This document shows, piece after piece, positions 17,678 to 27,165 of a stretch of DNA of 64,000 bases (position 1 is the stretch's first letter; the number at the start of each line of letters is the position of its first letter). The stretch lies in contig NZ_VUJV01000001.1 in NCBI RefSeq assembly GCF_008373755.1, positions 930,001-994,000 of the forward strand, given 5' to 3'. The notes under the pieces are model-generated. The model was not told the DNA's origin and made no database searches. It saw only the letters and a program-made list of their open reading frames with translations. The translations under genes and the position numbers were made by a program. The stretch comes from Nocardioides humilatus. Lineage in GTDB: Bacteria > Actinomycetota > Actinomycetes > Propionibacteriales > Nocardioidaceae.

Positions 17678-18832
17678 ATGTCCAACCTGACGCCGCCCCG
17701 CCCACGGGGGACGGCGGCGACCGTCGCTCTGGTGGCCCTCGTCGTCGCGATCGCCATGGGTGGCCTGTGGTGGGCGCAGCATCGTGATCCGGCCTCCGGC
17801 GGCGATGGAGCGTCGCCGACCCCGAGCGAACGGACCCTAGGTCACACCGCCGGGGCGACGAAGAAGCACCCGAAGAAGGGCGACAACAACCAGCCCGGCG
17901 GCGACCGCGGGCTCGGCGACAGGGCCGAGGACCTCGCGGCGGCGGCGCCGTCGGACCCGCGGGTCGTCGTGATCTCGGTCGACGGGCTGGGCTCGCGGTG
18001 GGTGACTCCGTCGACGACACCGACGATCGCCGACCTGCTCGCCACCGGCGCCGGCACCCTCAACGCACGGACCGAGGTCGAGAAGACCGTCACCCTGCCG
18101 AACCACACTGGGATGGTGACCGGCATACGAGTGGACGCGGCCCAGGGCGGCCACGGCGTCACGTGGAACCACACGTCCACCCGGTCGGTCGCGCCCGGCA
18201 CCTCGTCGGTCTTCTCGATGATCGGCGCTGCCGGCGGGACGAGCTCGGTCTTCGCCGGCAAGGACAAGTTCGAGATGTGGGGCCGGGCGTGGCCCGGCAT
18301 GATCCAGCCGCTGACGATCAACGAGGACCAGCCCGCACTCGTGTCCTCCGCGATCGAGGAGCTCCGCACGACCGACGACGACCTCCTCTTCCTGCATCTG
18401 GCCGGGCCGGACTCGGCCGGGCATGCGCAGGGATGGGGCAGTCCGTCGTACCTCCGCGCCGTCGCGCGGGCTGACGCCGACATCCACCGCGTCGTGTCCG
18501 CGATCCTCGACGACGACGAGCTGGCAGACGACGTCTTCGTGATCGTGACCGCCGACCACGGCGGCCTCCCCGGCCAGCGGGTGCACCTCGACCGCACGCG
18601 GTCCGAGGACTTCACGATCCCGTTCGTCGTGTGGGGTCCGGGCATCGCCCAGGGCGACCTCTACGCACTCAACCCCGACTACCGCGACCCCGGCACGCAG
18701 CAACTGGGGTACGACGGCCCGCAGCCGGTCCGCAACGGTGACGTCGCCAACCTGGTGACCGACCTGCTCGGGATCGACGCCGTCGAGGGCAGCGAGTTCG
18801 ACGCCGCCCACGACCTCGACGTCGAGAAGTAG
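17678..18832 (+). CDS. Membrane-anchored alkaline-phosphatase-superfamily phosphodiesterase
   Basis: The 384-residue product has an N-terminal membrane helix (about residues 15-33) and a charged linker, so the catalytic domain should face outside. That domain resembles type I phosphodiesterases/nucleotide pyrophosphatases: first metal Asp in VVVISVDGLGSRW, Thr nucleophile in VTLPNHTGMVTG, DSAGHAQGWG, and IVTADHGGLPGQ with Asp-His metal ligands near the end. The substrate cannot be told from sequence. It is divergent from kinase 2 across operator B and stops 2 bp from the convergent zinc-ribbon gene. Confidence 0.87.
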   Translation: MSNLTPPRPRGTAATVALVALVVAIAMGGLWWAQHRDPASGGDGASPTPSERTLGHTAGATKKHPKKGDNNQPGGDRGLGDRAEDLAAAAPSDPRVVVISVDGLGSRWVTPSTTPTIADLLATGAGTLNARTEVEKTVTLPNHTGMVTGIRVDAAQGGHGVTWNHTSTRSVAPGTSSVFSMIGAAGGTSSVFAGKDKFEMWGRAWPGMIQPLTINEDQPALVSSAIEELRTTDDDLLFLHLAGPDSAGHAQGWGSPSYLRAVARADADIHRVVSAILDDDELADDVFVIVTADHGGLPGQRVHLDRTRSEDFTIPFVVWGPGIAQGDLYALNPDYRDPGTQQLGYDGPQPVRNGDVANLVTDLLGIDAVEGSEFDAAHDLDVEK

Positions 18833-18834
18833 CG

Positions 18835-19809
18835 TCAGGCCCGCTTGCCCCTGAGGTCGCGGAACGGCCGCACGTCGAGCTCGCGGATGATCGCGAGGTA
18901 CTGGTCGCGGTCGGCCGCGTAGATCGTGACCGACCACAGCGCCGAGGGGTCCGCGAAGTAGACGGCGACCTTGTAGCCCACGTCCGGATCGCGCGACTCC
19001 ACCTGGAAGGCGCGCAGGTCGGCCCGGCCGCTCGGAGGATCGATCGACACCGGGCCGTTGCCGCCGTAGTAGGTCTCGAGCGCGCCGCGGGACCGCCACT
19101 CGCTGTAGTGGAACCGGACCCCGCTCGGGGAGCACTCGATCTCCGCGTCACGCTGGACCCCGGTGTTGCCGTAGCAACCGCTTGCCGCAGCCGACGGGAA
19201 GACCCAGGTCAGACCGTCCTGCCCGGTCGGCAGGCCACAGGCGGCCAGGGCAGCGACGCGCTTGCCCCCGTCCCAGCACCGGAAGTCGCGCGGCTTCGGG
19301 GTCGCGGACTTCGTCTGGCCGACGTCGGACGTCGGCGCCGCGTCGCTGGTGGGCGCGCTCGTCGTGCGCTGATCCCGGGTCGGGGAGTCAGTCGCCGCGG
19401 TGCTTCGGTCGTCGTCCTGCCCGCTCAGGACCAGTACGACGCCTCCGGCACCCACGGCCGCCGCGAGCAGCGCGGCCACCACCAGCACCAGCACCGGCAT
19501 CCTCCGCTTCGGTTGCCGGGGCACCGGGGGAACCACGACCGGCAGCGGAGCCGGCGGTGGCGTCGGGCGGACCGTCACCTCCGCGTCGGCGAAGAGCGGT
19601 CCGTTGACCCGGGGCGGCGGGAAGTAGGCGGGCGGGGGCGGGATCGGTGCGGCCGGAGGCGGCGGAGTCACCGGCATGGGCACCGGCATGGAGCCGGGCA
19701 TGGTCACGTCGGCGGGTGGGGGCGGTGGCGTGCCCAGCTCGCCGCCGCAACGCGCGCAGAACCGTTGGTCGTCGTGGACGGCAGCCGTCCCGCAGAGCGC
19801 GCAGTTCAT
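18835..19809 (-). CDS. Zinc-ribbon membrane protein with kinase-1-like ectodomain
   Basis: A 324-residue protein with an N-terminal zinc ribbon (Cys3, Cys6, Cys18, Cys21), a Pro-rich cytoplasmic stretch (about 27-100), one membrane helix (near 105-130) and a C-terminal external domain. That domain has CWDG, a Cys ten residues on, GLTWVFPS and YSEWRSRGALE, matching the spacing in kinase 1 (CWDG, GIAWMYPS, YNEWRSPALAE). The two proteins may therefore bind the same ligand or each other. The ATG has TAGAGT about 9 bp upstream. Function unknown; a kinase-associated membrane sensor is the inference. Confidence 0.82.
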   Translation of the reverse strand: MNCALCGTAAVHDDQRFCARCGGELGTPPPPPADVTMPGSMPVPMPVTPPPPAAPIPPPPAYFPPPRVNGPLFADAEVTVRPTPPPAPLPVVVPPVPRQPKRRMPVLVLVVAALLAAAVGAGGVVLVLSGQDDDRSTAATDSPTRDQRTTSAPTSDAAPTSDVGQTKSATPKPRDFRCWDGGKRVAALAACGLPTGQDGLTWVFPSAAASGCYGNTGVQRDAEIECSPSGVRFHYSEWRSRGALETYYGGNGPVSIDPPSGRADLRAFQVESRDPDVGYKVAVYFADPSALWSVTIYAADRDQYLAIIRELDVRPFRDLRGKRA

Positions 19810-19917
19810 GGTGGCGGAACTCTAGTTCTCGGGAGGGGTGCCGTCAGCCGGGTCGAATTCGTGGATCACCTGGGTGGCGAGGGCCCGGGACCACTAGCGT
19901 GCGGCTCTCGACTGTGG

Positions 19918-19935
19918 ATGGGGTGATCGACCCAT
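19918..19935. promoter_or_regulatory. Operator C, ATGGG-N8-CCCAT palindrome
   Basis: ATGGGGTGATCGACCCAT, in the 204-bp gap between the divergent zinc-ribbon gene and the giant surface-protein operon. A TAGCGT hexamer on the plus strand at 19895-19900 would put the operator just downstream of a start near 19907, so the geometry here could also fit repression. Confidence 0.72.
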
Positions 19936-19942
19936 CGACAGC

Positions 19943-19957
19943 GGGAGGTCGCCTCCC
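19943..19957. repeat. Short hairpin in the operon leader
   Basis: GGGAGG-TCG-CCTCCC, 8 bp after operator C and upstream of the giant gene start. It could be part of a structured 5' leader. Confidence 0.4.
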
Positions 19958-20013
19958 TGAAGGTGGAGGTCGCGACTCGGGCGATGTCCAGCAGTCATGT
20001 TCATGGGGGATCG

Positions 20014-23000
20014 ATGGGGCCGATGCTCAGGAAGCGTCTCGCAGGCGCGATCCCGAGCCAGCGCACGCGCACCGTCAGCACCTTCGCTGCGCTCACCGTC
20101 GGCCTGGCAACGCTCGCAGTCCTGCACGACGGCGTGAAGGTCGAGGACCTCGATCTCCACGACGGCGGTGTGTGGGTGACCTACCTCGACCTCGACGGCG
20201 CTCCGGTGGCGGCCCATCTCAACTACGAGTCGCGGGAGCTCGACAGCTACACGCCGCTGGCTTCCTTCACCTCCGACCTCAGCCAGGAGGCCAACGACGT
20301 CGTCCTGCACGACCTCGGCGGTCACGGCATCCAGTCCGTCGACACCGCGACGTGGGCGCCCTCGTCGACGGCCAAGCTCCCCAAGGACGCCGTGGCCACG
20401 CAGGGCACGAAGGTTGTTGCCGTCGCGGACGGCCGTTCGGGATCCGTGTGGGCGTTCCCCGCATCGCAGACCAGCTCCTTCGACCCTTCGACGCTCGTTC
20501 CCGTGCTCAAGGGAAAGGCCGGGGTGCGGGCGGTCGTCGGCAAGGACGACGTCATCCACACCGTCACCCCCGACGGCACCCTCCGCGACCTGACGCAGCA
20601 GGGCGACACGTGGCAGGTCGAGGAGGCCGGGCAGACGCCCGACATCACTGACGGCGATGACGTCGTCCTCAGTGCTGCCGGTTCCACCGGCGTCGTGCTG
20701 AACCGGACAGCCGGATGGGTCGCGTGGGAGGACCACCGCGCCGATCTCGACAACGCCGAGTCCCTCGAGCTCCAGCAGCCCGGTGACCCTGCGGAAGTCA
20801 TCGCCCTCGCCGGGCCGTCCGGTCTCCTGGAGGTCCCGCTCAACGGCGACGAGCCCGGCCCGCCGATCGAGGCGCAGGCGGGCGGCCGACCAGCGGCGCC
20901 CGTCGTGGTCGACAGCTGCACCTATGCGGCCTGGGCACGCACCGGTTGGTACGTCCGCGACTGTGACGGCGAGGGCGACGACATCAGTGACGCCTATCCC
21001 GAGGAGCTCTCCCGCAACGGTCTGACCGGCTCCGACCTCGTCTTCCGGACGAACCGGAGTGCTGTCCTTCTCAACAACGTCGACAACGGCGACATCATCC
21101 TCGTCAACGAGGACATGCTGGTCCTCGACGACCCGTGGCAGACCATTCGCCAGCTCGAGCGGGACAAGAAGAACGACCAGCACCAGCAGTCCGACGATTT
21201 CCACCGCACCGACAAGAACCAGCCGCCCCACCCGGCCGACGACAGCTTCGGTGCCCGCGCGGGCCAGCCGACGACCCTCCCGGTGCTCGGCAACGACACC
21301 GACCCCGACGGCGACGTGTTGACCCTCAGCCTGGCCAACGGCGAGGACGAAGTCCCCGGCCTGGGCGAGCTCCAGCTGGTCCGCGACGCTCGCGCGGTCC
21401 GGCTGGTCGTCGACCCCAAGGCCACGGGGACGCACACCTTCACCTACACGGCGGACGACGGCCGACCGGAAGGTACGGCGACGGCCCGCGTCACCGTGAA
21501 GGTCAAGCCGCAAGATGACAACGCCGGCGTCCGGCTCGTCACGACGAAGCGCCCGAGCGCGATGACCATCCGCCAGCGGGGAGCCGGTGAGCACCACATC
21601 CTCCAGGAGTGGGTCGACCAGGACGGCGATCCGTTCTGGGTCGACAACGTGGACTTCCCCAAGGGCACGACCGGGACGTTCCGCCCCGACGGCTACATCC
21701 GGGTCGTGGACGACGGTCGGGAGAAGCCCGGCGACCGGACCGTCAAGGTGACCATCACCGACGGTCGCGACACCGGCACGGAGACCGTCGACCTGGCCTT
21801 GACGGTGAAGCCCGCGAACGGCCAGGCCAAGCCGGTCGCCCAGGCCGACTTCGTGACCGGGCTGGTCGGCCAGGAGGTCGAGGTCCGTCCGCTCCGCAAC
21901 GACCTCAACCCTGCCGGGGACGATCTCTACCTGGAGCTCAACCGTCAGGTCCCGCGTGACCTCGACGTCGAGCAGAACAACGACGGCTCGCTGACGATCG
22001 TCGGCCGCAAGGCGGGCACGGCCTACGTCGAGTACTCGGCGAGCAACACCTCCGGAGCATCGACGGCGGTGATCCGCGTCGACGTCGTCGCTCCCGAGCG
22101 GACTCTTCCACCGATCCCCGACGACGACCTCGCCGTGCTCCCACCTGGCGGTGACGTCGTCGTCCCCGTGCTGGCCAACGACACCGACCCTGCCGGCGGT
22201 GTGCTCGTCGTCGAGTCCGTGAACCTCGACGGCGTCCGCGGGGTCATCGCCGAGGTGCTCGACCACGAGCTGATCCGGATCCGCGGGCGCGGACTCGGCA
22301 CCAGGCCGGCAACCGTGCCCTACACCGTGAGCAACGGGACGCGTACGGCGACCGGCACGGTCACGGTCGTGCCCGACACCCGGGACCGGACCGGCGCCCC
22401 TGTCGCGGGTGACGACGCCGCCGTCGTACGGACCGGCGACGTCGTGACCGTCGACGTGCTCGACAACGACATCTCGCCCTCGGACAGGCGCCTCCACGTC
22501 GCCCACGACGTCAAGGTCACCCAGGGAGGCAACCTCGGGCAGGCCTTCGTCTCCGAGGACGAGGTGCGCTTCGTCGCGACCGGCAAGGAGGGCGAGGCCC
22601 GGATCCGCTACGACGTCAGCGACCCGCTCGGCAACGTCGACAGCGCGATCGTGCGGATCACGGTGCGCCCCGACGGGCCGAACTCAGCGCCCGAACCGAA
22701 GCCGTTGACGGCTCGGCTCTTCCAGGGCGGCGACGTCGTCATCCAGGTGCCGCTGGAGGACATCGATGCCGACGGCGACTCCACCACCCTCATCGGCATC
22801 CAGGAACCGCCGACCAAGGGCTCCGTCGAGGTCGACGGCGACACCTTGACCTACACCGCCACCCTGCCGGGCAGCTCTCGCACCGAGTCCAACTACCTCG
22901 GCACCGACACGTTCACCTACCTCGTCGAGGACCCCGGCGGCGCGGTCGGCGAAGGACAGGTACGCGTCGGCATCGCGGCACAGCCAGCCACCAACAAGCC

Positions 23001-26000
23001 TCCGATCGCGATCAGCGACGAGCGCACCGTCCAGCCCGACCGGCTGATCGCCGTGCCGGTCACGATCAACGACATCGACCCCGAAGGGGAACCGGTCAGC
23101 CTCGCCGACGTCACGGTGGTCGACGGCGAGGTCGACGCCCAGGGCGTCGACGGTCGGGTCGAGCTGCGCACCCCGGACGAGGACGGGACCGTCCGGGTCC
23201 GCTACACGATCAAGGACAGCCTCGGAGCCACCGCCGAGGGGCAGCTGGTCGTGACCGTCGACAAGCGCGCTCCCGCCCTGCCGCCCATCGCGCGCGACGA
23301 TCGTGTGCCGCTGTCCGAGGTCGTGGGTGAGGACCACGTCACGGTCGACGTCCTCGCCAACGACGAAGACCCCGACGGAGCAGTGTCGGAGCTCGACCCG
23401 ACGACGGAGGTGGCGGGCGTCGAGCCCGACGCCGACGGACGGCTGCGTATCCCGCTCAAGGCCGAGCGCCAGGTGATCGTCTACAGCCTCACCGACGACG
23501 ACGCCAAGACCGGTCAGGCGGTCGTGATCGTGCCGGGGACCGACTCGGCAGCCGCGAAGCGGCCGGTGCTCGACACCGACGCCCGGCTGCCCATCTCGGT
23601 CACCGCTGGCAAGACCGTCAAGATCTCTGTCGCGAAGTACGTGAAGGTCCGCCAGGGCCGTGAGCCCTCGCTGCCCTTCGGCGAGAACATCCACGCCGGC
23701 CCCGGCCACGACGGATCGGACCTGAAGCCGAAGGACGAGGCAGTCATCGTCTTCGGCGCCGCCGAGGACTACTTCGGACCGACGTCCGTGACCGCGACCG
23801 TGACGGACGGGACCGGCGACGACGACACCGACGCCCAGTCGGCCGTCATCACCTTCCCGATCTGGGTCAAGCCGAGCGGATCGACCCAGCCCCAGCTGCG
23901 CGTGCCCGAGATCAGCGTCTCGGCGGAGGAGCCGTGGGTCGGCGACCTGTCGCGACTGGCGACCGACCCCGACCCGGGTGACCAGGAGAATCTCGAGTTC
24001 AGCGCGGACAACGAGGACTCGGGGCTCGACGTCCAGGTGGACGACACCCAGCTGACGGTCGCCCTCGACGGCGGCGCGGAGCCCGGCAAACAGCTGCACT
24101 TCGACCTCGTGGTCGAGGACGGGTCGACGGCACCCGTCCGGCGCACCATCGTCGTCCAGGTGCTCCAGTCGACGCGGCCGCTCATCACGACCGAGCCCGT
24201 CGAGCTGGACGCCGACGCCGGCGAGGCGACCGAGATCGACCTGGGCGACTACACGACCAACCCCTTCGAGGACGACGGGAAGGACCTCTACGTCGCGGGC
24301 GAGCCGGTCGCCGTGCCGGGCGAGGCCGAGATCGACCTCTCAGGCCTCGACCTCACCATCACCCCGGACGCCGACTACCACGGGACGATGGTGGTCTCCT
24401 ACGTCGTCGGCGACTTCACCGAGCTCGACGAGCGCGAGGTGCAGGGCGAGATCCTGCTCCACGTGCGCGGTGCCCCCGAGGCCCCGAGCGCGCCGACCGC
24501 CGACCCGACGGAGTCGAAGACGGTCCAGGTCGACTGGCGCGCGGGCGACAACAACGGCGCGCCGATCACGCGCTACACGCTCGCGTGGGAGAGCCGGGGT
24601 GACAACGGGGCCCAGGAGATCCGGGGCGCGACGACCAGCTACACCGTGAAGGGCCTCAACAACGGCGAGTCCTACCGGTTCAGGGTGAAGGCGACCAACG
24701 ACGTCGACGACTCCGCGTGGTCCGACTGGTCCCGCGAGGCCGTGCCCGACCAAGTGCCCCTCGCTCCGACGAAAATCCGTGCCTCCTTCGGCGACGGCAA
24801 GATCGACGTGAGCTGGACCCAGCCGCACAGCAAGGACGACGGCACTCCGGTCCACACCTACCAGATCCGCTACAACGGCCAGACCACGACGACGTCCGGG
24901 GCGCTGAAGGTTTCGTTGACCGACGTGGCCAACGGCACGGATTACCAGATCAAGGTCCGTGGCATCAACGATGCCGAGCAGGTCACCGACGGCCAGCAGG
25001 GCGCCAGCCAGTGGTCGACCGTCGTGGTCGAGCACCCCAACGGCGAGCCGGTCGTCATCGGGACTCCCACGATCGTCGCCGACGGGCCCGACGCCGACCC
25101 GTCCGCAGAGATCACTTGGGCCCCCGACGACAAGGGCGACCCGGTCCGCAAGTTCGAGGTACGGCGGGCTGGCGGTCCGACCGTCTCCTGCCAGAAGATT
25201 TCGGCCACCTCGTGCCGGGTCGCGCTGCGCGAGGGCCAGGACGACGCCTTCCAGGTGCGACTCTTCAATCGTGACAACCGCGAGGTCGGTTCGATCGACG
25301 GTTGGGGCGACTGGTCGAGCGCGACCGCCGCCGTACGCGGGGCGACACCGCCGGGCGCCGTGCGCAACCTGACGGTCTCCCCGACGGGGAACTCGGGAGA
25401 GGCCCGGGTGACTTTCGACGAGGCGGACCGTCACGGCGCACAGTCGATCCAGTACTACTACCGAATCGGCGGCGGAGGCTCGCAGCCGATCACGAGCCCC
25501 GCAGTGATCGGCGGGTTGCCGAACGCGACCGACGTGACGGTCACCGTCTGGGCGGTCACCACGGCCAATGACAAGCAGTCCGCGCCTGGGCCCGAGCAGG
25601 GCGATCGCGTCAACACGTTCGCGCCCTGCTCGGTGAGCGTCTCGGCAGGTTCGGCCGGCTACGAGAGCCACACCTTCAACTGGTCGGTCAGCTCCAACGG
25701 CCGGTCGTGCAGCTGGAGCGGCGACGGCCCGGGCGGCGCACCGCAAGGCAGCGGCAACTCGGGGAGCGGCCAGGTCACCAAGAGCGCACCGCAAGGGGGA
25801 GGCACCAGCCTGACCGTGACGGTGCGGACCAACACCTCCGGCGACGACCCGGCGGTGGGCTCGCAGTCGGCCAGCGCCAGCGGCACTGCCTGGGCGCGGT
25901 CCTACGACGACTGGGACACCACCGGCGACACCTGCGCGCTCTTCGGCGGCAGCTGCCGGTGGACGCAGGTGACGCTGAGCAACTGGCGTCCCAACTCCAA

Positions 26001-26169
26001 CGTCTACTGCTTCATCGGCGGCGTGTCCGCCCCGGACTGGTCGCACACGTTCCACGTCGGCGACAGCGGCGGTGGCCATTGGGCCCGCCCGGACACGTGG
26101 CAGTGGGACCCCAACGCTCCGCAGTACAACCCCAACAACTACGACGGCCAGCTGTGCCAGCAGAGATGA
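20014..26169 (+). CDS. Giant membrane-anchored protein with Ig-like and FN3 repeats
   Basis: A 2051-residue protein with a short basic N-terminus, a hydrophobic segment at about 22-37, then a beta-propeller-like region to about 385. From about 410 to 1480 come repeated Ig/cadherin-like domains marked by motifs such as NDTDPDGD, NDTDPAGG, NDIDPEGE and NDEDPDGA, which look calcium-binding. FN3-like domains follow (about 1490-1865; for example WRAGDNNGAPITRYTLAW), then a Cys-rich end. The start is the ATG at 20014, after GGGGGA; upstream in-frame ATGs exist. It heads the operon and may be the external scaffold of the secretion apparatus or an adhesin; that is inference. Confidence 0.88.
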   Translation: MGPMLRKRLAGAIPSQRTRTVSTFAALTVGLATLAVLHDGVKVEDLDLHDGGVWVTYLDLDGAPVAAHLNYESRELDSYTPLASFTSDLSQEANDVVLHDLGGHGIQSVDTATWAPSSTAKLPKDAVATQGTKVVAVADGRSGSVWAFPASQTSSFDPSTLVPVLKGKAGVRAVVGKDDVIHTVTPDGTLRDLTQQGDTWQVEEAGQTPDITDGDDVVLSAAGSTGVVLNRTAGWVAWEDHRADLDNAESLELQQPGDPAEVIALAGPSGLLEVPLNGDEPGPPIEAQAGGRPAAPVVVDSCTYAAWARTGWYVRDCDGEGDDISDAYPEELSRNGLTGSDLVFRTNRSAVLLNNVDNGDIILVNEDMLVLDDPWQTIRQLERDKKNDQHQQSDDFHRTDKNQPPHPADDSFGARAGQPTTLPVLGNDTDPDGDVLTLSLANGEDEVPGLGELQLVRDARAVRLVVDPKATGTHTFTYTADDGRPEGTATARVTVKVKPQDDNAGVRLVTTKRPSAMTIRQRGAGEHHILQEWVDQDGDPFWVDNVDFPKGTTGTFRPDGYIRVVDDGREKPGDRTVKVTITDGRDTGTETVDLALTVKPANGQAKPVAQADFVTGLVGQEVEVRPLRNDLNPAGDDLYLELNRQVPRDLDVEQNNDGSLTIVGRKAGTAYVEYSASNTSGASTAVIRVDVVAPERTLPPIPDDDLAVLPPGGDVVVPVLANDTDPAGGVLVVESVNLDGVRGVIAEVLDHELIRIRGRGLGTRPATVPYTVSNGTRTATGTVTVVPDTRDRTGAPVAGDDAAVVRTGDVVTVDVLDNDISPSDRRLHVAHDVKVTQGGNLGQAFVSEDEVRFVATGKEGEARIRYDVSDPLGNVDSAIVRITVRPDGPNSAPEPKPLTARLFQGGDVVIQVPLEDIDADGDSTTLIGIQEPPTKGSVEVDGDTLTYTATLPGSSRTESNYLGTDTFTYLVEDPGGAVGEGQVRVGIAAQPATNKPPIAISDERTVQPDRLIAVPVTINDIDPEGEPVSLADVTVVDGEVDAQGVDGRVELRTPDEDGTVRVRYTIKDSLGATAEGQLVVTVDKRAPALPPIARDDRVPLSEVVGEDHVTVDVLANDEDPDGAVSELDPTTEVAGVEPDADGRLRIPLKAERQVIVYSLTDDDAKTGQAVVIVPGTDSAAAKRPVLDTDARLPISVTAGKTVKISVAKYVKVRQGREPSLPFGENIHAGPGHDGSDLKPKDEAVIVFGAAEDYFGPTSVTATVTDGTGDDDTDAQSAVITFPIWVKPSGSTQPQLRVPEISVSAEEPWVGDLSRLATDPDPGDQENLEFSADNEDSGLDVQVDDTQLTVALDGGAEPGKQLHFDLVVEDGSTAPVRRTIVVQVLQSTRPLITTEPVELDADAGEATEIDLGDYTTNPFEDDGKDLYVAGEPVAVPGEAEIDLSGLDLTITPDADYHGTMVVSYVVGDFTELDEREVQGEILLHVRGAPEAPSAPTADPTESKTVQVDWRAGDNNGAPITRYTLAWESRGDNGAQEIRGATTSYTVKGLNNGESYRFRVKATNDVDDSAWSDWSREAVPDQVPLAPTKIRASFGDGKIDVSWTQPHSKDDGTPVHTYQIRYNGQTTTTSGALKVSLTDVANGTDYQIKVRGINDAEQVTDGQQGASQWSTVVVEHPNGEPVVIGTPTIVADGPDADPSAEITWAPDDKGDPVRKFEVRRAGGPTVSCQKISATSCRVALREGQDDAFQVRLFNRDNREVGSIDGWGDWSSATAAVRGATPPGAVRNLTVSPTGNSGEARVTFDEADRHGAQSIQYYYRIGGGGSQPITSPAVIGGLPNATDVTVTVWAVTTANDKQSAPGPEQGDRVNTFAPCSVSVSAGSAGYESHTFNWSVSSNGRSCSWSGDGPGGAPQGSGNSGSGQVTKSAPQGGGTSLTVTVRTNTSGDDPAVGSQSASASGTAWARSYDDWDTTGDTCALFGGSCRWTQVTLSNWRPNSNVYCFIGGVSAPDWSHTFHVGDSGGGHWARPDTWQWDPNAPQYNPNNYDGQLCQQR

Positions 26170-26182
26170 CCGAGGAGATCAG

Positions 26183-27154
26183 ATGCCCATGACCCCCGAG
26201 AACGCCGCGTGGTTCGCGCAGACGTTCGGCAAGCTGACCGACAACATCGGGCAGGCGCTCCTCGGCAAGACTGACGTGATCCGCCTCGCGCTCGTCTGCA
26301 TGCTGGCCGAGGGTCACCTGTTGCTCGAGGACGCACCCGGCACGGGCAAGACCGCTCTCGCTCGTGCGATTGCCGCGACCGTGCACGGCTCGCACAGCCG
26401 GATCCAGTTCACGCCCGACCTGCTGCCCTCCGACATCACCGGCATCACCATGTATGACCAGCGCACGAGCACCTGGGACTTCCACAAGGGTCCGATCTTC
26501 GCCTCGATCGTGCTCGCCGACGAGATCAACCGGGCCTCCCCGAAGACGCAGTCGGCACTGCTCGAGGTCATGGAGGAGTCGCGGGTGACGGTCGACGGCG
26601 TCCGGCACGACGTGGGCCGGCCGTTCATGGTGATCGCGACCCAGAACCCGATCGAGCAGGCCGGCACCTACAAGCTGCCCGAGGCGCAGCTCGACCGGTT
26701 CCTGGTCAAGGCGACGGTCGGTTACCCCGACCGAGCGGCGGCGCGGATGATCCTCGCCGGGTCGGCCAACCCCGACCGCACCCAGCGCCTCCAAGCAGTC
26801 GTGGCCGCCGAGGCGGTCGCGCAGATGATCGACCTGGTCAAGGAGAACCACGTTGACGACGCGGTCCTCGACTACGTCCAGCAGCTCACGGAAGCCACTC
26901 GCGACGACGCCGAGACCTCGCTCGGGGTGTCCACCCGCGGCTCGATCGCGCTGGTCCGCGCGGCTCGCGTCCTCGCGGCCGCTCAGGGCCGCAACTACGT
27001 GACGCCCGACGACGTCAAGGCACTGGCCAGCCCGGTGTGGGCGCACCGCCTGGTGCTCGCACCGGAGGCCGAGTTCGCCGGGTCGACGCCCGGCCAGGTC
27101 ATGACCCGAGTCATCCAGACGATCCCTGCCCCGCAGCAGCGCGGCGCGAGCTGA
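26183..27154 (+). CDS. MoxR-family AAA+ ATPase
   Basis: A 323-residue MoxR ATPase. These usually act as chaperones for von Willebrand factor/DUF58 partner proteins, and a DUF58 gene follows directly. Motifs: Walker A APGTGKT, Walker B VLADEINRASPKTQSALLEVMEE, sensor 1 VIATQNPIEQAGTY with LPEAQLDRF, and the sensor 2 region STRGSIALVRAARVLAA. The start is the ATG at 26183, with GAGGAG five bases upstream; the frame is open further up inside the giant gene. It begins 13 bp after that gene and ends 11 bp before DUF58. Confidence 0.95.
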   Translation: MPMTPENAAWFAQTFGKLTDNIGQALLGKTDVIRLALVCMLAEGHLLLEDAPGTGKTALARAIAATVHGSHSRIQFTPDLLPSDITGITMYDQRTSTWDFHKGPIFASIVLADEINRASPKTQSALLEVMEESRVTVDGVRHDVGRPFMVIATQNPIEQAGTYKLPEAQLDRFLVKATVGYPDRAAARMILAGSANPDRTQRLQAVVAAEAVAQMIDLVKENHVDDAVLDYVQQLTEATRDDAETSLGVSTRGSIALVRAARVLAAAQGRNYVTPDDVKALASPVWAHRLVLAPEAEFAGSTPGQVMTRVIQTIPAPQQRGAS

Positions 27155-27165
27155 GGACGACGGAC

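Noticed and set aside
19894-22506. A long minus-strand frame over the giant surface-protein gene
   Set aside because: It overlaps operator C and the start of a well-supported gene; valine/arginine-rich shadow composition.
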